From the NCBI GenBank assembly GCA_002339015.1, contig DDJC01000107.1, positions 1 to 64,000 of the forward strand: a DNA stretch of 64,000 nucleotides, in the 5' to 3' direction. The number at the start of each line of letters is the position of its first letter. Position 1 is the first letter of the stretch. Below, one piece after another: positions 57,991 to 64,000 of the stretch. The notes under the pieces were generated by a model. It was given only the letters and a program-made list of their open reading frames with translations. It searched no databases and had not been told where the DNA came from. Source of the DNA: Burkholderiales bacterium UBA1834 (GTDB lineage: Bacteria; Pseudomonadota; Gammaproteobacteria; Burkholderiales; Burkholderiaceae_C). The position numbers and the translations under genes are program-made.

Positions 57991-60914
57991 AAACCGGGAA
58001 ATACGTGGCCCCACAGGGCCAGCACGGCCTGACGGTGCACATCGGCCGCCTTCAGGGCCTCGCCACTGAGCTTGGTAGGCGCTTCGTCGAGGCGCGCCTG
58101 GTGCTGCAGGCGCCGAAGTTCACGGTAGGCCGTTCCGGCACGAGCGCCCATACCTTCGGGCAGCAGGCCGACGTCTTCGGCACGCTGCAGCAGGGCGATG
58201 TTGCCCACGTTGTCCATCAGGCCAGGGTGTTCGCAGCTGTGGGCCAGCACCAGGTATTGCACAGCAAACTCCACGTCGATCATGCCGCCGCGGCTGTGCT
58301 TGAGGTCGAACTCGCCTTCGCCGGCCGGGTGGGCCTCGCGCAGGCGATCCCGCATGGAGACGACCTCGCCACGCAATGCAGCCGGATCGCGGTGAGTGGA
58401 CAGCACGCCGCGGCGCGTGTCCTCGAAACGACCGGCCAGGGCGGCCTCGCCGGCGCACCAGCGGGCGCGCGTGAGGGCCTGGTGCTCCCAGGTCCAGGCG
58501 GTGTTGCTGCCGCGCTGACGCTGGTAATCGTCAAAGGAATGGAAGGACGTGACCAGCAGACCCGAGTTGCCGTTGGGGCGCAGGGCCGTGTCGATGTCGA
58601 ACAGCTCGCCGGCCGAGGTGCGCAGCGTGAGCCAGCTCACCAGTTTGCGCGCGAAGGCCAGGTAGGCATCGATCGGACTGGGGCTGTCGGGGCCGGTATC
58701 CGCGTCCGGGGCGTCATCCTGACTGTCGTCGTACAGGAAGACCAGATCCAGATCACTGCCGTAGCCCAGCTCCTTGCCACCCAGCTTGCCGTAGGCAATG
58801 ACGGCGAAGTGCGGCTGGTGGCCCACAGCCCACGCCCCCTGCTTGCCCGGCCGCTGCTGCAGATGGGCCCAGGCCCAGCGCAGGGCCATCTCGAGGGTCA
58901 CGTCGGCCAGTGCGGACAGGTCATCGGCCACCTGCTCCACCGTGATCAGGCCTTCGACATCGCGCACCAGGGTGCGGAACACTTCGGCATGGTGGGCGCG
59001 GCGCAGGGTGTCGAGCAGGGATTCTTCATCGGCCTGGCCGGCGCGGCCCCAGGCGCGGTGGCGCTCGGTGAGGTCCTTCACGTAGGCCTGACGCTCGAAG
59101 CGGCCGTCCATCAGGCGCGGGTCGGCCAGCTCGTCGATCACCCCCGGGTGCAGCATCAGGTAGCGCATGGACCAGCGCGCCAGGCCCAGCAGGCGCAACA
59201 GGCGGCGCAGCACCTCAGGACGCTCGGCCAGCATCGACAGGTAGCTGTCGCGGCGCAGCAGCGGATTGAGCCAGTCGATGAAGCGCAGCACGGCCTCTTC
59301 GCCCAGCGGCGATTCACCTGGGGTGTCGGGCGGCGCCAGAGCCAGGCGCGTGGCCCGACCGATCAGCTTGGCCAGACGCAGCTTGGCCGCATCGGACAGG
59401 ATGGCCACGCGCGGCTGCTTGGAGAAGCTGACCACGCGCGCCCCGATGCTGGCGGGCAGCATGGCGTGGAAGTCCTCGCTGTCCACCGGCACGGGCGGGC
59501 CGCCGCAGACGCCCTGCTTGCAATTGCCGGCCGCCGGCGCACGGCCGTCGTGCAGCAGCGCGTCGAACTCGGTGGCCACGAACTCGCGCACCTGGCACAG
59601 CGCCCCCATCAGCTCACAGGGGCCGCTGCGCTCATCGGGCTTGCTGCCACAGGCGGCGATGCAATCCTCCAGGCCCAGGCTGGCGGCGATCCAGGCCAGA
59701 TCGGCGTCTTCGGTGGGCAGCAGATGGGTCTGCTGATCGTCCAGGTACTGGATGCGGTGCTCGATGCGGCGCAACAGGATATAGCTGTTGGCCAGGCGCT
59801 GGGCGGTTTCGGCCGGGATCAGGTTGCGCGCGGCCAGGCGCTGCAGGGCCTTGAGCGTCGAGCGGGTGCGGATCTCGGGGAACTGGCCGCCGCGCACCAC
59901 CTGCAGCAGTTGCACGGTGAACTCGATCTCTCGGATGCCGCCACGCGACAGCTTCACATCGTTGGCGCGCTCCGGACGGCCCGCGGCGCGGCGGTTGGCC
60001 TCGTCGCGGATCTTGCGGTGCAGCTGGCGCAGCGATTCAAAGATGCCGTAATCCAGGTAGCGGCGGAACACGAAGGGAATGACAACATCGCGCAAGGCCA
60101 GGGCGTGCTCGTGGCGATCGCCCTTGGGCATGGCGGCGCGGGGCGCCACGATGCGGCTCTTGAGCCAGGCGAAACGCTCCCACTCGCGCCCTTGCACCAG
60201 AAAGTAGTCTTCCAGCATCGACAGGCTGACCACGGCGGGGCCGGAGTTGCCGTTGGGGCGCAGGGCCAGGTCCACCCGAAAGACGAAGCCATCTTCGGTG
60301 GTGTCGCCAATGGTCATGCTCAGGCTGCGGGCCACCAGGCTGAAGAACTCGTGCACGGAGATCTGGCCCGACATGCCGCCCCGGCCGTTGTCCACGCCGG
60401 TGGTCTGGCCGTCTTCTTCGTACACGTAGACCAGGTCGATGTCGGACGACACATTGAGCTCGCGCCCGCCCAGTTTGCCCATGCCGACCACCCACAGGTC
60501 GATGCGGCGCCCCTGGGCATTGAGGGGGGCGCCATAGCGCACCTCGTGCTCCGCCAGTGCGGCGGTCAGCGCCAGGTCCAGCGTGACCTCGGCCAACTGG
60601 GTCATGGCCGAGGTGATGTCGCCCAGCACCGCGTGCTGCTCCACATCGAGCACGACCAGGCGCTCCAGCACCAGTTGCCGCGCCACCCGCAGGGCCGACG
60701 CCAGCGGCCGCCCATCGGCCATCAAACGCTCGATGAGCGCCTGGATGGAGGGGGTTTGCGGCACCCCCGGTTCTATGGCGGCGAAAATGGCACGTTCGGC
60801 CTCGTAGCGGCGCCGGATCCGCTGCACATAGCGGGCATGATCTGCGCGAACGGGGCCGGCCTCGGCGCCAGCGGAGCCTGAGGCAGCGGTAACAATGTCA
60901 TTACGTAGATGCAT
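57987..60914 (-). CDS. glnE: Bifunctional glutamine synthetase adenylyltransferase/deadenylase
   Basis: 975 residues, near the usual 930-960. The two nucleotidyltransferase domains are clear: WVVGMGKLGGRELNVSSDIDLVYVYEED (N-terminal, adenylyl-removing) and VIAYGKLGGKELGYGSDLDLVFLYDD (C-terminal, adenylylating), each with the G-S/S-D-x-D metal site, followed by RLRPNGNSG-type motifs. GlnE covalently switches glutamine synthetase in response to PII status. Start ATG 60914 begins MHLRNDIVTAASG. A much longer open frame to 61706 overlaps the divergent YhdP gene and is spurious. Confidence 0.95.
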   Translation of the reverse strand: MHLRNDIVTAASGSAGAEAGPVRADHARYVQRIRRRYEAERAIFAAIEPGVPQTPSIQALIERLMADGRPLASALRVARQLVLERLVVLDVEQHAVLGDITSAMTQLAEVTLDLALTAALAEHEVRYGAPLNAQGRRIDLWVVGMGKLGGRELNVSSDIDLVYVYEEDGQTTGVDNGRGGMSGQISVHEFFSLVARSLSMTIGDTTEDGFVFRVDLALRPNGNSGPAVVSLSMLEDYFLVQGREWERFAWLKSRIVAPRAAMPKGDRHEHALALRDVVIPFVFRRYLDYGIFESLRQLHRKIRDEANRRAAGRPERANDVKLSRGGIREIEFTVQLLQVVRGGQFPEIRTRSTLKALQRLAARNLIPAETAQRLANSYILLRRIEHRIQYLDDQQTHLLPTEDADLAWIAASLGLEDCIAACGSKPDERSGPCELMGALCQVREFVATEFDALLHDGRAPAAGNCKQGVCGGPPVPVDSEDFHAMLPASIGARVVSFSKQPRVAILSDAAKLRLAKLIGRATRLALAPPDTPGESPLGEEAVLRFIDWLNPLLRRDSYLSMLAERPEVLRRLLRLLGLARWSMRYLMLHPGVIDELADPRLMDGRFERQAYVKDLTERHRAWGRAGQADEESLLDTLRRAHHAEVFRTLVRDVEGLITVEQVADDLSALADVTLEMALRWAWAHLQQRPGKQGAWAVGHQPHFAVIAYGKLGGKELGYGSDLDLVFLYDDSQDDAPDADTGPDSPSPIDAYLAFARKLVSWLTLRTSAGELFDIDTALRPNGNSGLLVTSFHSFDDYQRQRGSNTAWTWEHQALTRARWCAGEAALAGRFEDTRRGVLSTHRDPAALRGEVVSMRDRLREAHPAGEGEFDLKHSRGGMIDVEFAVQYLVLAHSCEHPGLMDNVGNIALLQRAEDVGLLPEGMGARAGTAYRELRRLQHQARLDEAPTKLSGEALKAADVHRQAVLALWGHVFPGL

Positions 60915-61034
60915 AAGACAGCAACAGCTCTGTGCTAGGGTTATCGGCTGTCGAACCGACGGGCTGTCACCCGCATGCCCAGTGCCTTGCCTTGCATGCC
61001 GGCGTCCGGGCTTGACCGATGATGTCGCTGTTCC

Positions 61035-64000
61035 ATGACCAATAACATTCCTGCGGCTGACCGCGAAACCTCCGTTGAACGGCCCGACCAGGCGCCCTGG
61101 CGCAACAGGTGGCTTCGGGCACTTCGGTGGATCCTGATCGCATCGGCCGGCCTGGCGGCCCTGGCGGCGGCCTCCTGGTGGATCCTGCTGACTCAAATTG
61201 TGCCCAAAATCGACCAGTGGCGTGAGCCGCTGGCGCAACAGGCCACGTCGACGCTGGGGGTGCCCGTGAAGATTGGCCGAGTCTCCGGCCAGGCACAGGG
61301 GTGGTGGCCCGAATTGACACTGGAAGATATCCGCCTCATTGATGCCGAGGGGCGGGATGCCCTGCGCCTGCCTCGTGTGATCGTGCGGCTGTCGCCCAGC
61401 AGCCTCTGGCCCAGTTCGTTGTGGCGGCGCGAGCTGCACGTGGACCGGCTGGTGCTGAGCCAACCGCAGTTGGCCGTGCGCCGCGATGCGCAGGGCTTGC
61501 TGCATGTGGCAGGGCTCACGCTCGATCCGCACCGCATGCAGCCCGACGGCAGCCCGGCCATGGACTGGCTGCTGGACCAGCGCCTGATCCGCATCGACCA
61601 GGGCCGCATCACCTGGACCGATGAACTGCTCAAGGCCGAGCCCCTGCAGCTGAGCCAGGTGGATCTGAGCCTGCGCAGCCGCCCCGGCCTGGCCCGCCGC
61701 ATACAAGAATGGCGCCTGTCGGCCACGCCGCCGCAGGCGTTCGGGCAGCGTTTCGAGGCCCGCGCCGACATCACCCAGCCCCGTTGGTCACGCCAGGTGG
61801 GACAGCCCGGTGAGCCCGAACCCGCCTGGTGGGTGCGCTGGTTCGGTCAACCCACACGCGCGAGCGACTGGCACACCTGGTCAGGGCAGGTGGCGGTGAG
61901 CCTGCCGCATGTCGACGTGCAAAGCCTCAAGCGCCACGCCACCCTGCCCTTCGACGTGCAAGGTGGCCGGGGCCGCCTGGCGGTCAAGGCAGCGCTCAAG
62001 CAAGGTCAGCCGCGCGAGGTGTCGATCGATGCGGACCTGCGAGCCGTCTCCCTGCGCCTGGCCCGAGAACTCGAGCCACTGGCATTCAAGCAGATCGCCG
62101 GGCAGGTCACGGCGCTGCACGAACCCACGCAGACCACGTTGAGCTGGCAGGCACTGCGCTTCACCATGGACGACGGTCTGACCTGGCCGGCCAGCCAGGC
62201 GCGCCTGCAGTGGCAACACGCCGCGGCCGCCGCGGCCCGCTCCGGCGCCCCGCCAACCTTGCTGCCCGAACTGCAGGGCGAGGTCTGGAAGCGCACCCTG
62301 AAGGGGCAGTTCGAGACCGACCACATGGACCTGGCCCTGCTGGCCAAGCTGGCCGACCGGCTCCCGCTGGCCGCCGCGCTGCGCCAACAGTTCGACGACT
62401 GGGCCCCCCAGGGCGTCGCCGAACAGCTCACCCTGAACTGGGACGGCCCGGCCGATGCCCCCCTGCGCTACCAGGCCCAAGGGCGGCTGCGCGGCCTGAG
62501 CTGGCAGGCTTCGGGCCAGAACCCTGGCGTCGGCGGTGCGGATGTCGAATTCAAGGCCACCGAAGGCGGCGGCGAAGCCAAGCTGGCCATCAAGGATGGC
62601 TGGGCCGAGTTCCCGGGTGCCTTCGAGGAGCCCCGCATCCCGCTGGACACCCTGCAGGCCGAGGTGAACTGGCGCATCACCCCTGGCAAGGCCGGCCAGG
62701 CGCCCGCCGTCTCGCTGGAAGTGCCCCAGGCCAGCTTTGCCAACCCCGACGCACGCGGCTCCCTGCGCGCAACCTGGCGCACCGGCGCCGGTGACGGCGT
62801 GGGCGATGGCGGACGCTATCCGGGTGTCCTCGACCTCAAGGGCACATTGCAGCAGGCCCAGGGCAACCGCGTGTGGCGCTACCTTCCGGCCAGCGTCAAC
62901 ACCGATGCGCGGCACTACGTGCGTGATGCCGTCAAGGGCGGGGTCGGCGAGAACGTGCTGTTCGAGGTCCGTGGCGACCTGTGGCACTTTCCCTTCAAGG
63001 ACGACCAGGGCGGCAAGTTCCGCATCGCCGTGCCCGTGAAGGACGCCACCCTCGACTACGTGCCCGGCGACAAGCCCGCCCCAGGCGCCACCGCGGCCGC
63101 CCCCTACTGGCCTGCCTTCCAGCGCCTCAACGGCACGCTGCTGTTCGAAGGCCACGGCATGCGCATCGAGAACGCCACCGCCACGCTCACGGACGTCGGC
63201 AGCGGAAGCTTTGCGCTGCACAAGGTCAGCGGCCACATCGACGACCTGGGCAGCGACCATCCCAAGCTCAGCATCCAGGGCGAAGGCAAAGGCCCCATGG
63301 CCGACCTGCTGCGCTTCATGGCCGTGTCGCCGCTGGGCCAGTGGACAGGGCAGATGCTCGACGGTGCGCAAAGCAGCGGGCGCGGCAACCTGCGCCTGAT
63401 GCTGGACATCCCGCTCAACGATGTGGACAAGACCATCGTGCAGGGTGATGTGCAGATGGCCGAGCAGGACCAGACCTCGCTGCGCCTGGCCCCTCAGGCC
63501 CCCTGGATGCACGGCGTGCGCGGCCATGTGCAGTTCACGCAGGACACCCTCAAGGTGGACGGGCGCGCCAAGGTCTGGGGCCAGGAGATCCAGATCCACG
63601 GCTCGCGCGATGCCCAGGGCGTGCCGCGTTTCTTGGCCAGCGGCCTGATCAGCGCCGAAGGCATGCGGGGTGCCACAGAATGGCCCGCGCTGGCCCGGGT
63701 GGCCCAACGCATGTCCGGGCAGACCCCGGTCACCGTGTCCATCGCCCTGAACCGCGCCCGCACCGCCGGCACAGGCGCTGCCGGCAATGCATCGGGCTTC
63801 TCCGCCCGGCCTGAACTGCAGGTCAGCAGCACCTTGCAGGGCCTGCAGTTGAACCTGCCCGCCCCGCTCACCAAGCCTGCCGACGCGGCCTGGCCGCTCA
63901 AGCTGGTGCACCGCGCTGACGACGACGACGGCAAGACGGACACCCTGCTGCTGGACCTGGCCGGCCCTGTGACGGCCAAGGCCGAGTTGCGACGCGCCCT
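61035..64000 (+). CDS. YhdP family protein (AsmA-like), 5' part
   Basis: 988 complete codons are present; the gene continues past the right edge. The first 30 residues are hydrophilic; then WILIASAGLAALAAASWWILL is the single inner-membrane anchor. STLGVPVKIGRVSGQAQGWWPELTLEDIRLID is the conserved start of the TIGR02099/YhdP family. The rest is a long, repetitive beta-rich bridge-like region as in AsmA-family proteins, which are implicated in phospholipid transport to the outer membrane. Divergent from glnE with a 120-base gap. The start has no Shine-Dalgarno. Confidence 0.88.
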   Translation, partial: MTNNIPAADRETSVERPDQAPWRNRWLRALRWILIASAGLAALAAASWWILLTQIVPKIDQWREPLAQQATSTLGVPVKIGRVSGQAQGWWPELTLEDIRLIDAEGRDALRLPRVIVRLSPSSLWPSSLWRRELHVDRLVLSQPQLAVRRDAQGLLHVAGLTLDPHRMQPDGSPAMDWLLDQRLIRIDQGRITWTDELLKAEPLQLSQVDLSLRSRPGLARRIQEWRLSATPPQAFGQRFEARADITQPRWSRQVGQPGEPEPAWWVRWFGQPTRASDWHTWSGQVAVSLPHVDVQSLKRHATLPFDVQGGRGRLAVKAALKQGQPREVSIDADLRAVSLRLARELEPLAFKQIAGQVTALHEPTQTTLSWQALRFTMDDGLTWPASQARLQWQHAAAAAARSGAPPTLLPELQGEVWKRTLKGQFETDHMDLALLAKLADRLPLAAALRQQFDDWAPQGVAEQLTLNWDGPADAPLRYQAQGRLRGLSWQASGQNPGVGGADVEFKATEGGGEAKLAIKDGWAEFPGAFEEPRIPLDTLQAEVNWRITPGKAGQAPAVSLEVPQASFANPDARGSLRATWRTGAGDGVGDGGRYPGVLDLKGTLQQAQGNRVWRYLPASVNTDARHYVRDAVKGGVGENVLFEVRGDLWHFPFKDDQGGKFRIAVPVKDATLDYVPGDKPAPGATAAAPYWPAFQRLNGTLLFEGHGMRIENATATLTDVGSGSFALHKVSGHIDDLGSDHPKLSIQGEGKGPMADLLRFMAVSPLGQWTGQMLDGAQSSGRGNLRLMLDIPLNDVDKTIVQGDVQMAEQDQTSLRLAPQAPWMHGVRGHVQFTQDTLKVDGRAKVWGQEIQIHGSRDAQGVPRFLASGLISAEGMRGATEWPALARVAQRMSGQTPVTVSIALNRARTAGTGAAGNASGFSARPELQVSSTLQGLQLNLPAPLTKPADAAWPLKLVHRADDDDGKTDTLLLDLAGPVTAKAELRRA

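Noticed and set aside
57969..60881. Very long open frame on the plus strand across glnE
   Set aside because: It is the antisense of glnE, whose two nucleotidyltransferase domains are unmistakable. The translated frame has low-complexity Gln/Gly/Ala/His composition typical of high-GC shadow frames, and no ribosome-binding site.
60888..60896. Third and fourth GTAACAAT occurrences (60889, and 11059) as members of the cluster 2 promoter motif
   Set aside because: Neither has GAACTT eighteen bases before GGTAAC nor the CTCGGGC extension, so an eight-base match by chance is the simpler view.
60915..61706. Upstream extension of glnE
   Set aside because: Would overlap the divergent YhdP-family gene and add no GlnE-like sequence; the ATG at 60914 gives a normal-length protein.
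1..64000. tRNA, rRNA, CRISPR array, integron or prophage genes
   Set aside because: No cloverleaf-like sequence with a GTTCRANYC arm, no regularly spaced repeats and no phage or integrase genes were seen. A tRNA scan would be the decisive test.

Overview
The window reads as chromosome of a high-GC betaproteobacterium, most likely order Burkholderiales. This rests on the housekeeping genes (glyA, ubiD, msrA, pdxH, glnE, a YhdP/AsmA-like protein), the exosortase B / EpsD-F-G-I exopolysaccharide set, PEP-CTERM proteins and a rhombosortase. I cannot name the genus. No tRNA, rRNA, CRISPR array or phage genes were seen.

Layout. 1-6.5 kb: housekeeping genes (glyA start, lytic transglycosylase, ubiD, msrA, pdxH, a nucleotidyltransferase), with a likely small-RNA unit between ubiD and msrA. 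5.4-10.3 kb: a sugar-phosphate nucleotidyltransferase divergent from the dTDP-L-rhamnose operon rfbBDAC. 10.5-15.2 kb: two PEP-CTERM proteins flanking a DUF1800/DUF1501 export pair. 15.6-19.4 kb: an OafA-type acyltransferase facing a secreted SGNH-like hydrolase. 19.6-35.9 kb: cluster 1, sixteen tightly packed minus-strand genes: exosortase B, EpsF, EpsG, EpsI, flippase, polymerase/ligase, secreted glycosidase, four glycosyltransferases, a pyruvyl transferase and the four-enzyme GDP-D-glycero-alpha-D-manno-heptose pathway. A third PEP-CTERM gene lies just beyond it at 36.1-36.9 kb. 37.2-39.1 kb: an intact IS1634-type insertion sequence with 18-bp matching ends and a 6-bp target duplication. 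39.2-41.8 kb: three co-directional genes of unknown function, two of them lipoproteins. 41.9-57.2 kb: cluster 2, with GDP-fucose synthase (fcl), methyltransferase, two GT4 enzymes, a second exosortase B and EpsI, gmd, a second polymerase/ligase and flippase, a GH39-like hydrolase, then convergent epsG, epsF, epsD. 57.4-64 kb: rhombosortase, glnE, and the start of a YhdP-like gene.

How it works together. rfbBDAC supplies dTDP-rhamnose, gmd plus fcl GDP-fucose, and gmhA-hddA-gmhB-hddC GDP-heptose. Glycosyltransferases build lipid-linked repeat units, each cluster has its own flippase and polymerase/ligase, and EpsF/EpsG pairs control chain length. Each cluster also has its own exosortase/EpsI pair, expected to process PEP-CTERM proteins. 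No outer-membrane export lipoprotein, priming glycosyltransferase or EpsL was found here, so these must lie elsewhere. Cluster 1 looks lower in GC by eye than cluster 2 and the flanks, which suggests separate origins for the two exosortase modules.
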